Source of the DNA: JBJYKD01 sp049310025
Lineage (GTDB): Bacteria; Bacillota; Thermosediminibacteria; Thermosediminibacterales; Tepidanaerobacteraceae
Length of the DNA: 64,000 nucleotides
Direction: 5' to 3'
NCBI RefSeq assembly: GCF_049310025.1
Contig: NZ_JBJYKD010000006.1
Span: 60,206 to 124,205 of the forward strand
Part shown: positions 51,826 through 59,628 of the stretch, in pieces
How the letters are laid out: the number at the start of each line of letters is the position of its first letter
Position numbering within the stretch: the first letter of the stretch is position 1
Made by a program: the position numbers and the translations under genes
Notes under the pieces: generated by a model
The model's database searches: none
The model's input: only the letters and a program-made list of their open reading frames with translations
Told to the model about the DNA's origin: nothing

Positions 51826-52737
51826 TTACTCGGGTATGGCCATGTCTGGGGTTCCGGCCTTGCTCTGCACTGCCTGTGGATAGTATCTTTCTACCATTTC
51901 TTTTACAATTGCCGCCTGTTTTGCCATGTCTCTGCCGTTTTGGGCGGTGGTCAGTTCTCCATGGGCTGATATGACTGAGTTGCCCGTCTTCAGGTGAATT
52001 GGGGCACCTATGCGCACCATTTCAGGGGCTTCATACACTCGAATGAATCCACCTGATCCTGGCGGGTTATCTGTGTGTACGTCAATGGGCACATCTACTG
52101 CGGCCCTTAATGCTGCAATCATGGGTAATGTAAGGTCCCTGACAGGGTTGATGGAATTTGCTCCCAGGTCCTGCATCAGTTTAAAGCTGGCGGGATTTCC
52201 GTGACCCACATGGGCTGAGCATTTGAAGTGCATGTTTTTCGGCAGTTCTCCGGCCTTGCGCATCTCATTTAATACCCAGAGCAAACCTTCGTCGTAAACA
52301 AGTACGCCTCTGCAGCCGACTTCTGCAATTCTCTTTACGTCTTCGACTGCCCTGACAACCTGTTCCATACCTCTGAGGCGGTAACCGATTCTCACGCCCT
52401 GCTGGCTGAGCCTTGTAGCACTGGTGTCGTAAGTAGCTCTCGGCCCGACTGACAGATTCAGCTCAACTCTGTAATGCTTTGCTATGGCCACATATTCCTT
52501 TAATTCTGCAAGGGTATGGCGGAAAGCTCCGTATGTCTCATCCACACGGTTGATGGTTATTCCGAGCTTTTCCGCTTCTTCCAGAAGCGCTTTCATGGCT
52601 TCAGCAGAGTTTATTGTGGGAACTTCAAGCCTGTAATCCGCACCATCAGGAAATTTTTTTGTGGAAGTGGGTAAACTGTACAGATCCCCTTCCGGCAAAC
52701 CCAGCTTTTTCATGAATTCTCTTGTCTTTTCAAACAT
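51826..52737 (-). CDS. Unknown TIM-barrel protein, peptidase-U32-like
   Basis: A 303-residue protein I cannot assign firmly. Regular beta-alpha units (RLEVPTINSAEAMKALLEEA, VELNLSVGPRATYDTSATR, GVRIGYRLRGMEQVVRAV, CRGVLVYDEGLLWVLNEM, VPIDVHTDNPPGSGGFIR) predict a TIM barrel, and the layout resembles proteins annotated as U32-family peptidases. Arg 103 region, His in CSAHVGHGNP, and Asp/His in DVHTDNPPG are candidate catalytic or metal residues. The ATG at 52737 follows AAAGGAG. It sits between LDH2 and fumarase genes in the same sigma-54 arm and is likely an enzyme (lyase, isomerase or hydrolase) of the pathway rather than a protease. Confidence 0.6.
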   Translation of the reverse strand: MFEKTREFMKKLGLPEGDLYSLPTSTKKFPDGADYRLEVPTINSAEAMKALLEEAEKLGITINRVDETYGAFRHTLAELKEYVAIAKHYRVELNLSVGPRATYDTSATRLSQQGVRIGYRLRGMEQVVRAVEDVKRIAEVGCRGVLVYDEGLLWVLNEMRKAGELPKNMHFKCSAHVGHGNPASFKLMQDLGANSINPVRDLTLPMIAALRAAVDVPIDVHTDNPPGSGGFIRVYEAPEMVRIGAPIHLKTGNSVISAHGELTTAQNGRDMAKQAAIVKEMVERYYPQAVQSKAGTPDMAIPE

Positions 52738-52768
52738 TAAAATTACTCCTTTCATAATAATATATTTT

Positions 52769-53812
52769 TTAATGCAGTTCAGAAATACCGTACCGGCGGG
52801 CAATTGAATTTAAGCTTTCAATTACGGTGGATTCAACCTGAATACCTACCTCCTTTGCTTTTGAAGTTAGATTGTATTCAATTTCACCCGGTAGAAAAAC
52901 CTGGGTGTTATTAACTGCAGGCAAAGACTTTATTTTTTTGATTATCAAGTCTATGTTTGACTTAAACAGATTAACGTCGATAAAACTTGAGATATTTAAG
53001 GCGCAAAACATGTGACCTGTTTTAGAAGGGCCGCTCATATCGGTTACGTTCTTTACCTGCCCAGTCAGGCAGGAATCTGTCAGGACTCCACACAGAATAT
53101 CGATAACCAGCGAAAGGCCAGAACCTTTTACCCCGCCGATTGGAAGAAGGCTGCCTTTTAAAGCCTTTTCCGGGTCTTCCGTATCATTTCCTTCAGAGTC
53201 CAGCGCCCATCCCAGAGGTATTTTTTCTTTTTTCAGCTGGGCAAACCTTATTTTGCCCCTGGCTACGACCGAGGTAGACATATCCAGCACTATGGGCTTT
53301 TCGTTTTCGGCTGGAATCGCAACTGAAAGAGGATTCGTCCCGAGAAGGGGTTTGGATGTCCCGTAGGGAGCTATGGCAGGAGAAGAATTTGTAAGGACAA
53401 TACCTATCATGTCCTTTTCCAGCGCAAGCATTGAGTAGTATGAAGCTATTCCGAAATGATTAGACTGTCTTACCCCGACTAAACCCACTCCATAATTTTC
53501 AGCTAGGCTTATGGCCAGCCTCATGGCATTGTAACCGGCGACTTGCCCAAATCCGTTATCGGCATTGAGCAGGGCTGCTGCCTTCTGCCTTTTCTCGACC
53601 CTCATCCTGGCCTGGACGTTGATTGCCCCGGTCTCTAAGCGCTGCAGGTAAGTCGGTATTCTGACTATTCCGTGGGATTTTACGCCTCTTAATTCGGCGC
53701 ACAGTAGCGATTCGGCGATTATTCTGGAGTTGTGCTGGCTCAGGCCTGCTTTTAAAAAAATGCTGGTACAGAAGTCTTGAATTCTGCTTACATTAATTGG
53801 TTGGCTGCTCAC
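52769..53812 (-). CDS. LDH2-family malate/lactate-type dehydrogenase
   Basis: A 347-residue enzyme of the LDH2/MDH2 oxidoreductase family: LRGVKSHGIVRIPTYLQRLE, NGFGQVAGYNAM, GVRQSNHFGIASYYSMLA (catalytic His), TNSSPAIAPYGTSKPLLGTNPL and VKGSGLSLVIDILCG. Members oxidise 2-hydroxy acids (malate, sulfolactate, ureidoglycolate, diketogulonate) or imines with NAD(P). The substrate is unassigned. GTG start after GGAGGTGATAAA. It is the first gene behind the minus-strand sigma-54 promoter. Confidence 0.9.
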   Translation of the reverse strand: MSSQPINVSRIQDFCTSIFLKAGLSQHNSRIIAESLLCAELRGVKSHGIVRIPTYLQRLETGAINVQARMRVEKRQKAAALLNADNGFGQVAGYNAMRLAISLAENYGVGLVGVRQSNHFGIASYYSMLALEKDMIGIVLTNSSPAIAPYGTSKPLLGTNPLSVAIPAENEKPIVLDMSTSVVARGKIRFAQLKKEKIPLGWALDSEGNDTEDPEKALKGSLLPIGGVKGSGLSLVIDILCGVLTDSCLTGQVKNVTDMSGPSKTGHMFCALNISSFIDVNLFKSNIDLIIKKIKSLPAVNNTQVFLPGEIEYNLTSKAKEVGIQVESTVIESLNSIARRYGISELH

Positions 53813-53856
53813 TTTATCACCTCCGGATTCACCTGCTGTTCTGATGTATTAGAGCC

Positions 53857-53872
53857 AGCAAAACTTATGCCA
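53857..53872 (-). promoter_or_regulatory. Sigma-54 (-24/-12) promoter of the dehydrogenase-fumarase-malic enzyme arm
   Basis: Read on the minus strand: TGGCATAAGTTTTGCT, with GG and GC exactly 10 bases apart. It differs from the promoter at 38194 only in the spacer. Start of transcription is expected near 53845, 33 bases before the LDH2 GTG. Upstream, the minus strand has TTCATTATGA twice, about 20 bases apart (between 53970 and 54000), a plausible tandem activator site. Confidence 0.85.
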
Positions 53873-54167
53873 ACCTTCACATTTTGAGGATTTTTCGGCC
53901 TGATTTCCCTGAAGCCTACAATGAGTAATTATTTTGCCTTTGTATTTAATGAGGCAGGTTGAAATAGGCATTTCATAATGAATTAAATAAATCATAATGA
54001 AATAATAATTGAAATGTTTTGGTTTTTATCCGGATGAGAATGAGAGTATACTCGCAAATGTATGCAAGAAAAATAAAAAATGCCCCGGGAAGATGCTAGA
54101 TGTCTCCCGGGTTTTAAATTATTTGCAATTATATTCCGCTTTTAATCAATATGATTTTATAAAAAAG
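53873..54167. other. Regulatory intergenic region upstream of the minus-strand sigma-54 promoter
   Basis: No gene. It holds the tandem TTCATTATGA repeats (activator-site candidates) and a hairpin described separately. The octamer AATAATTG at 54004-54011 also occurs upstream of the plus-strand sigma-54 promoter at 38123-38130, but it is too short to prove a shared binding site. Confidence 0.45.
54084..54116. terminator. Bidirectional terminator-like hairpin
   Basis: CCCGGGA (54084-54090) and TCCCGGG (54105-54111) form a 7-bp stem. The plus-strand tail is TTTTAAATT, and the minus-strand tail is GCATTTTTTATTTTT. It would stop minus-strand transcription from the IS remnant before it enters the sigma-54 region. 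Confidence 0.6.
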
Positions 54168-54611
54168 TCAGGCTGGCCCCCTAATTATAGAAATTATCCT
54201 CCCAAAAGATTCTGTTTTCATCAATTTACTCATGAATGCTTTGTGAAACTCCTCAGAGCTCATATATCCAAGGCTACCATGCTTCCTTTTACGGTTATAA
54301 TACTCAATATACCTGGAGACCTCCGCATAGGCTTCCATAAAGCTCTGAAATTCATTCTGACAGCTTTAAGCCTTTTTTGGAGTTCTTCGAGGCGTTGTTT
54401 TTAAGCTTTAGGCAGAGGTTTCGGAGAGCCGTTTTTACGCATCTTTTTAATCCAGGTATAGATAGTATTCTCGGAGATTTGCTGACGCATGGCCACCAGG
54501 GCTACGTTAACCGACTTCCTGGCATTCGGCTAAGATTTGTTCTTTGAATTCTTCGATGTATTGTCTCACTGAACCCTCTGGCTCCAAAGCAACATGGTTG
54601 CGAGGTTCCAT
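54168..54611 (-). pseudogene. IS3-family insertion-sequence remnant
   Basis: On the minus strand, a frame from ATG 54611 reads VRQYIEEFKEQILAECQEVG before a stop. A shifted frame then gives QQISENTIYTWIKKMRKNGS, the IS3 OrfA helix-turn-helix. After a deletion, the OrfB C-terminus follows (YIEYYNRKRKHGSLGYMSSE ... ending at 54168). The catalytic DDE region is lost. The plus-strand open frame over this stretch is a shadow. Confidence 0.8.
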
Positions 54612-54639
54612 GTCAAGGTCGGCCCTGAAGTGTATATTA

Positions 54640-54668
54640 TTACGATTAGGGGCCGGATGTGCTATAAT
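54640..54668 (+). promoter_or_regulatory. Likely promoter of the antiterminator gene
   Basis: TATAAT (54663-54668) with a weak -35, TTACGA (54640-54645), at 17-base spacing, 38 bases before the GTG. Confidence 0.5.
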
Positions 54669-54706
54669 AATATCAAAAGTACAGCGGCGGGAAAGGACTG
54701 GTAGGG

Positions 54707-55567
54707 GTGCGGGATTTTATTGTCAAAAAGGTCTTTAACAACAACGTGATCCTTGCAGAGGAAGTAAAGAGCGGCCAGGAAGCGGTGCTGGTGGGAAGGG
54801 GCCTGGGGTATAACGCCAGGGCGGGGGAGCGTGTGCCCGGTGAAAAAATAGAAAAACAATTCTATTTTTTCGATGAAAGTCAGTTTAAACAGTATAAGAG
54901 CCTAATTGACCACATTGACACGAACATAATAGGACTTACCGAAGAAATCCTGGCAATGGTCTCCCGCGAATTACAGGAACCTTTAAACGAACACATACAT
55001 GTGGCGCTGGCGGATCATATAAATTTTACTCTGGAGCGCCTGGCCGGCGGTCTTGAGATAACCAATCCCTTTCTGGAAGAAATAAAAGCCCTTTATCCTG
55101 TAGATTACGAACTGGCATGTAGAGCCGCCGCCATGATAGAAGAAAAGACAGGGGTCGCCATCCCCGACGGTGAAAAAGGTTTTATAGCCATGCACCTCCA
55201 TGCGGCCAGAGCCGACAGGGAGGTATCCAGGACCGTAAAATATACTTCTATGATAAACAGAATGGTGGAAATTATTGAGAGAGAACTGGGTGTCAGGCTT
55301 GACAGAGAGGGAACCAACTATGCCAGGCTCCTGGTGCACCTGAGGTTCGCCCTTGACCGCATAGACAGGAATGTACCCATAAAAAATCCCCTGCAGTCCC
55401 GAATAAAAAAGGAATTTAAAGACAGTTATGAGATAGCCGAGAAAGTGGGAGCCTTTATCCGGGAGAGGCTGGGCAAAGCGCCTCCGCGGGATGAACTCGG
55501 TTACCTGGCACTGCACATCCAGAGGATAAAAATATCCGACGGTGTCCAGACAAAGTCCCTGATTTAA
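54707..55567 (+). CDS. LicT/SacY-type BglG-family transcription antiterminator
   Basis: A 286-residue protein: an N-terminal CAT RNA-binding domain (about 1-58: VKKVFNNNVILAEE, VLVGRGLGYNARAGE) and two PRD domains (PRD1 about 65-170 with LNEHIHVALADHINFTLERL, PRD2 about 172-280 with LLVHLRFALDRI). It binds a nascent RNA target to prevent termination, and PTS phosphorylation of PRD His residues controls it. A matching RNA target and terminator lie at 55943-56014, upstream of the PTS genes. GTG start after AAAGGA. Confidence 0.92.
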   Translation: MRDFIVKKVFNNNVILAEEVKSGQEAVLVGRGLGYNARAGERVPGEKIEKQFYFFDESQFKQYKSLIDHIDTNIIGLTEEILAMVSRELQEPLNEHIHVALADHINFTLERLAGGLEITNPFLEEIKALYPVDYELACRAAAMIEEKTGVAIPDGEKGFIAMHLHAARADREVSRTVKYTSMINRMVEIIERELGVRLDREGTNYARLLVHLRFALDRIDRNVPIKNPLQSRIKKEFKDSYEIAEKVGAFIRERLGKAPPRDELGYLALHIQRIKISDGVQTKSLI

Positions 55568-55873
55568 GAATCGCATCATATTCAGATTTTTTAATTAAGT
55601 GATTAATCAGTAACAAAAAAACTAAAATGGTGCATTTTATGCATTGGTGGATAAAAACGATACAAATCATTTCAGAGCCATTACAATCTATGAGAAAATC
55701 GTTGAAAAAAAAGTCGCTGTGTACTTCCATTCCCGGAGTAATAGAGAACATGGGACATTTTACCATCTTATGTTGAATACATGAGCCGATTTAAATTGCA
55801 GAGGGTGAAAAATGCAAGGCTCGCGGCCTTGAACGAAATGATGAATTATTTTGTCTGAGTGATTGCGGAGGGG
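55568..55873. other. Intergenic region after the antiterminator gene
   Basis: No gene, hairpin with a T-tract or repeat that I can support. Base composition is AT-rich and no frame shows a known motif. Confidence 0.35.
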
Positions 55874-55902
55874 TTGTTTTTATCTTGCGGAAATGATATA
55901 AT
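55874..55902 (+). promoter_or_regulatory. Promoter of the PTS operon
   Basis: TTGTTT (55874-55879), a 17-base spacer and TATAAT (55897-55902), about 40 bases before the antiterminator target. Confidence 0.7.
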
Positions 55903-55942
55903 AAAATCAAAATAAATCAAATTTCATTTTTTACCGAAAAAC

Positions 55943-56014
55943 CGGCGTGTTACTGTTTTGGGCAGGCATGAGCTGGGAAAGGTGTTATTTGCCTTTCTCA
56001 GCTCTTTTGTTTTT
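55943..56014 (+). promoter_or_regulatory. Ribonucleic antiterminator target overlapping a terminator
   Basis: The 30 bases from 55943 contain the GTGTTACTG and GGCAGGCATGAG blocks of LicT/SacY RNA targets. Its 3' end overlaps a terminator whose arms are GAGCTGGGAAAGG (55970-55982) and CCTTTCTCAGCTC (55992-56004; one mismatch), with the tail TTTTGTTTTT. Binding of the antiterminator to the target should prevent the terminator and switch on the PTS genes. Confidence 0.88.
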
Positions 56015-56361
56015 ACTGCTGATGCCTTCAGGAAAAAACATACCGCAGGGAGGTGATAAATAAAAGGGTTTTATCAAAAAAAGGAGGTGGCGAAAATCTA
56101 TTTAAAACCGGTGTTCTGAGCTGAATGAAGTTGATTCCATGCCAGTGTTGACTTCCTGATAAGAATGCTTGTCCGGGCATTTCCCCGAATATCCCAAGAT
56201 ATTTATCTAGGAACATCACGAAAAGTCCAAGACCCAATTTTAAATGTCAGCTCTTATGCAGCCCTTTTGATAACATCTATATTCAGTTATCAAGGTCCAT
56301 GTATAACTGGAAATTTAATAAGTTTAATTTACAAAATATATTTTATAGAGGAGGGAGTAAA
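56015..56361 (+). other. Long untranslated segment between the terminator and the PTS gene
   Basis: About 345 bases without a convincing gene. Two ribosome-site-like sequences (GGGAGGTG near 56049 and GGAGGTGG near 56083) precede only very short frames, for example a 23-codon frame from the GTG near 56053. No transposase or RNA motif was recognised. It is longer than needed for a leader. Confidence 0.4.
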
Positions 56362-57738
56362 ATGAAAAATGCACTGGGCAACTTGCAGAAACTTGGCAAA
56401 GCTTTAATGATGCCTGTTGCCGTATTGCCTGCAGCCGCTCTGCTGCTGAGGCTCGGTGCCCCCGATGTGTTTAACGTGCCGGTTATAATGGCCGCCGGCG
56501 GTGCCATATTTGACAACCTGCCGCTGATATTCGCCCTGGGTGTATCCATGGGCCTTGCCGGCGGGGCAGGAGCCGCGGCTTTGGCTGGCGGTGTGGGCTA
56601 CTATGTTTTGACCAAAGTGGCTGTCACCATGAACAAGGACATTAATATGGGGGTTCTTGGAGGAATCATCGCGGGAATTGTAGCTGCGTCTTTATACAAT
56701 AAATACAAGGATACCAAGCTGCCGGACTATTTGGGATTTTTTGGCGGCCGCCGGTTCGTCCCCATTATAACGTCTGTAGCGGCCCTCATCCTCGGCATTG
56801 TATTCGGATTTGTATGGCCCCCCATACAAAAGGTCATTTACGCCGCCGGTGAATGGGCCATAGGGGCAGGGGCCCTTGGAGTGGCCGTTTACGGGTTTTT
56901 AAACAGGCTGCTCATCCCCTTCGGCCTGCATCATGTGATAAACAGCCTGGTATGGTTTGTATTCGGCGAGTTTACCAACAGTGCGGGAAAGGTAGTGACC
57001 GGTGATTTGAACCGGTTCTTTGCGGGGGATCCCAGTGCCGGAATCTTCATGACGGGGTTTTTCCCGATAATGATGTTCGGTCTGCCTGCGGCCTGTATCG
57101 CAATGCTGCATGAGGCAAAAGAATCCCAGCGAAGGGCGGTCAGCGGTGTTCTCATCAGCGCAGCGCTCACATCATTCCTGACGGGTATCACCGAGCCCAT
57201 AGAGTTTGCCTTCATGTTCCTTGCGCCGGTGCTCTACCTCATTCACGCCCTTCTGACCGGCACGGCCCTGGCCATCACCTATATACTGGGTATAAGGGAC
57301 GGCTTTGGGTTTTCGGCGGGCCTTATCGACTATGTCATTAACTTCGGCCTTGCGGAAAAACCCGTTTTCCTGCTGGTCATCGGCATTTTCTACGGCGTCG
57401 TATATTACGGCTTATTCAGGTACTTCATCAGGAAATTCGACCTTCCAACTCCCGGGCGCATAGAGGGAGAAGCCACCGGCGAAACCGTCAGGGAAATAAA
57501 GATAAGCGACAGGGCCTCTCAGATTTTGGCCGGCCTGGGCGGCAGGGAAAACATAAAGGCCATCGACGCGTGCATCACCAGAATCAGACTCTCGGTGGAG
57601 GACGAATCTCTTGTCGACGAGTCGGCGCTGAAACAGGCCGGAGCCACCGGCGTGATGAAGCTCGGCGGAGGAAACCTGCAGGTGGTGGTGGGCACGGAAG
57701 CAGAATTGATTGTGGAAGAAATGAAAAAGGTGTTGTAA
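56362..57738 (+). CDS. nagE: PTS N-acetylglucosamine-type IICB component
   Basis: A 458-residue protein. The IIC domain (about 1-370) has GKALMMPVAVLPAAALLLRLG, PFGLHHVINSLVWF and the substrate-site GITEPIEFAFMFLAP; the IIB domain has the phosphorylated Cys at about 404 in IDACITRIRL. It imports and phosphorylates the sugar, passing phosphate from IIA. GlcNAc specificity is inferred from the NagE-like N-terminus and the nagA/nagB genes 24 kb away; glucose or maltose-type members are related. No IIA domain is fused; a separate gene follows. ATG 56362 has GAGGAGGGAG. Confidence 0.88.
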   Translation: MKNALGNLQKLGKALMMPVAVLPAAALLLRLGAPDVFNVPVIMAAGGAIFDNLPLIFALGVSMGLAGGAGAAALAGGVGYYVLTKVAVTMNKDINMGVLGGIIAGIVAASLYNKYKDTKLPDYLGFFGGRRFVPIITSVAALILGIVFGFVWPPIQKVIYAAGEWAIGAGALGVAVYGFLNRLLIPFGLHHVINSLVWFVFGEFTNSAGKVVTGDLNRFFAGDPSAGIFMTGFFPIMMFGLPAACIAMLHEAKESQRRAVSGVLISAALTSFLTGITEPIEFAFMFLAPVLYLIHALLTGTALAITYILGIRDGFGFSAGLIDYVINFGLAEKPVFLLVIGIFYGVVYYGLFRYFIRKFDLPTPGRIEGEATGETVREIKISDRASQILAGLGGRENIKAIDACITRIRLSVEDESLVDESALKQAGATGVMKLGGGNLQVVVGTEAELIVEEMKKVL

Positions 57739-57828
57739 AATATAAAAAGGTACGGTTGATTTCTCACCATTTTTAGGAAAAAATACACTTTTGCGAAGCA
57801 CATTTTTCAATTCGAGGAGGATTTGCTG

Positions 57829-58323
57829 GTGTTTTTCGGCATATTTGGCAACAATAACAACAACAATTATACCATAATCAGGGCTCCGATGAGCGGAAGA
57901 ATCGTAAATCTTGCAGAACTGCCGGATGAAGTCTTCGCCCAGAAAATGGTAGGAGACGGCATAGCCATAGACCCGTCGGAGGGGGCGGTGGTGGCCCCCT
58001 TCGACGGCGCGGTAAAGCAGGTGGTTTCCAGCGGGCACGCAATGGTGCTGGAGTCTGAGGAGGGTCTGCCCGTGCTCATACACATAGGGCTCGATACGGT
58101 AAACCTCAAAGGAGAGGGCTTTGAAATTCTGGTCAGAGAAGGGCAAACCGTGAAAACGGGCGATCTCCTTGTAAAATTCGATCTTGGCGTAATTACGCGG
58201 AATTTTTCACCTTTAAGCCCTGTGGTATTGCCGGAAGGGGAAAAGGTGAAAGGCATAGAATTTACCGCAGAAAAGCAGGTGGTCAGAGGTCGGGATGTGC
58301 TGATGAAGGTGCTTTTAAAATAA
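57829..58323 (+). CDS. PTS glucose-family IIA component
   Basis: A 164-residue EIIA of the Crr type. The phosphoryl-accepting His is about residue 85 in VLIHIGLDTV, with the SSGHAMVLES His nearby and the APMSGRIVNLAELPDEVF start. A run of six Asn (NNNNNN) near the N-terminus is a linker. It supplies phosphate to the IICB protein encoded 90 bases upstream. GTG 57829 is eight bases after GAGGAGG; an earlier TTG at 57823 is too close. Confidence 0.92.
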   Translation: MFFGIFGNNNNNNYTIIRAPMSGRIVNLAELPDEVFAQKMVGDGIAIDPSEGAVVAPFDGAVKQVVSSGHAMVLESEEGLPVLIHIGLDTVNLKGEGFEILVREGQTVKTGDLLVKFDLGVITRNFSPLSPVVLPEGEKVKGIEFTAEKQVVRGRDVLMKVLLK

Positions 58324-58347
58324 CCTTGTCGAGCAAGGGGGATTTTA

Positions 58348-59295
58348 TTGAAGAGGATATTCGAACTTGGGTATAATGAAATTCTTAGCATTAAAAAGCC
58401 CGAGCTTCTTGAAATAATAAAAAACTCCGAAGGCAGGACCGTCATGGCGGAGGCGGTCATCGCCGTCCCGCCCCTTATCTACGGTGTCAGCGACCTTGAA
58501 CTGGCGGCCGCTTTCGGGGCGGATATGGTTACCATGAACATGTTCGATTTCAACGCTCCTTTTATTTTCGGCGTCGATGACAAAGATCTTGACCTTACTG
58601 TGGGGCCGGGTGCGCTTGATGAAATAAAGAGAAGGATGGAGAAAAATCGCGAGGATGCTGATTATATAAAAGGCGTGAAGAAAATGGTGGGGAGATTTCT
58701 GGGGGTAAACCTGGAGCCGGTGCCGGATGGCGTAAAATACCCCGAAGGAAGACAACTGAATGAGGCCAATCTCAAGAAAGCCCGGGCCCAGGGGTTTGAC
58801 TATATTGTTATCACTGGAAATCCCAAAACCGGTGTCACCGCCGGGACCGTGCTGGAAGGAATTGAAACGGCTGCACGAATCCTGGGCGATACAACTGTGA
58901 TTATCGCCGGAAAAATGCACGGGGCGGGTGGCGAAAATATTTATAAGCCGGATATCCTTAAAGACTTCGTAAAGGCGGGTGCCGATGCGGTGCTGATTCC
59001 CGCCCCGGGCACGGTGCCGGGCATAGACCTGGAGCTGGCGAAAAGGCAGATAGATGTGATACATGAGGCGGGGGCTCTGGCGCTGACGGCCATCGGTACC
59101 TCCCAGGAAGGCGCGGGAGAGAGGGTGATTGAACAACTGGCCTTGATGTCTAAGATGGCCGGAGCCGACATCCAGCACATCGGGGACGCAGGATATGCGG
59201 GTATAGCCTTCCCCGAAAATATCATGGCGCTGTCCATAGCCGTTCGGGGCAAGCGGCACACCTACCGCAGGATGGCTTACTCCATGAGAAAATAG
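58348..59295 (+). CDS. Unknown TIM-barrel protein of the PTS operon (DUF7916-like)
   Basis: A 315-residue protein without a known activity. It appears to be a beta/alpha barrel: VMAEAVIAVPPLIYGVSDLE, DMVTMNMFDFNAPFIFG, FDYIVITGNPKTGVT, VIIAGKMHGAGG, GADAVLIPAPGTVPGIDLEL, HIGDAGYAG. I recall homologues annotated as DUF7916 or, doubtfully, haloacid dehalogenase-like hydrolase, and found beside PTS genes. GKMHGAGGE and GDAGYAG look like phosphate-binding loops, so a sugar-phosphate enzyme is plausible. TTG start after AAGGGGG, 24 bases behind the IIA gene; a terminator follows. Confidence 0.65.
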   Translation: MKRIFELGYNEILSIKKPELLEIIKNSEGRTVMAEAVIAVPPLIYGVSDLELAAAFGADMVTMNMFDFNAPFIFGVDDKDLDLTVGPGALDEIKRRMEKNREDADYIKGVKKMVGRFLGVNLEPVPDGVKYPEGRQLNEANLKKARAQGFDYIVITGNPKTGVTAGTVLEGIETAARILGDTTVIIAGKMHGAGGENIYKPDILKDFVKAGADAVLIPAPGTVPGIDLELAKRQIDVIHEAGALALTAIGTSQEGAGERVIEQLALMSKMAGADIQHIGDAGYAGIAFPENIMALSIAVRGKRHTYRRMAYSMRK

Positions 59296-59305
59296 ATTTT
59301 TGGTT

Positions 59306-59339
59306 AAAAAAGACGGGAATCGCGACCCGTCTTTTTTTT
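59306..59339 (+). terminator. Terminator of the PTS operon
   Basis: AAAAAGACGGG pairs with CCCGTCTTTTT, with an eight-base loop (59318-59325) and a run of seven T. A strong Rho-independent terminator. Confidence 0.93.
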
Positions 59340-59628
59340 AACCGAGAACACCGCATGGAGCAGTGGTTACGCTGGCTCTTTTCGATAGTATGTGATTTGG
59401 CTGACTTCGTAAAGATGATGTTATATGGTGGCTAAAATCGCCGGAAAGCTGTGCCGTTGCTGCTCTTGAGTTTTTAGAACGAGCGAAATGGAGGCGGAAG
59501 GTACGAGCGCTGTGACTGGCCCCTGAGGCAGGAGGCCGAATTGCCTGCGAACCTCCACGAAGGGCAGGGCTAAACTTTAGAGCGGCAGAGAGCTGCGGTG
59601 TAGGGCCACCTCCGGCAGGGAAGTTACT
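59340..59628. other. GC-rich intergenic region between convergent operons
   Basis: About 290 bases with no gene that I can support. It contains GC-rich stretches with several short inverted repeats (for example GGCAGGAGGCC and CGCTCGT/ACGAGCG at about 59471-59500) and an uninterrupted minus-strand frame rich in Ser, Arg and Ala without a motif. It may be a decayed repeat or an unrecognised RNA. Confidence 0.35.

Noticed and set aside
54009..54404. A 131-codon plus-strand open frame
   Set aside because: It is antisense to the IS3 OrfB remnant, whose peptide matches are clear on the minus strand.
58345..59259. A 304-codon minus-strand open frame antisense to the PTS barrel gene
   Set aside because: The plus-strand gene has a ribosome site, operon position and regular beta/alpha pattern; the antisense frame has none.
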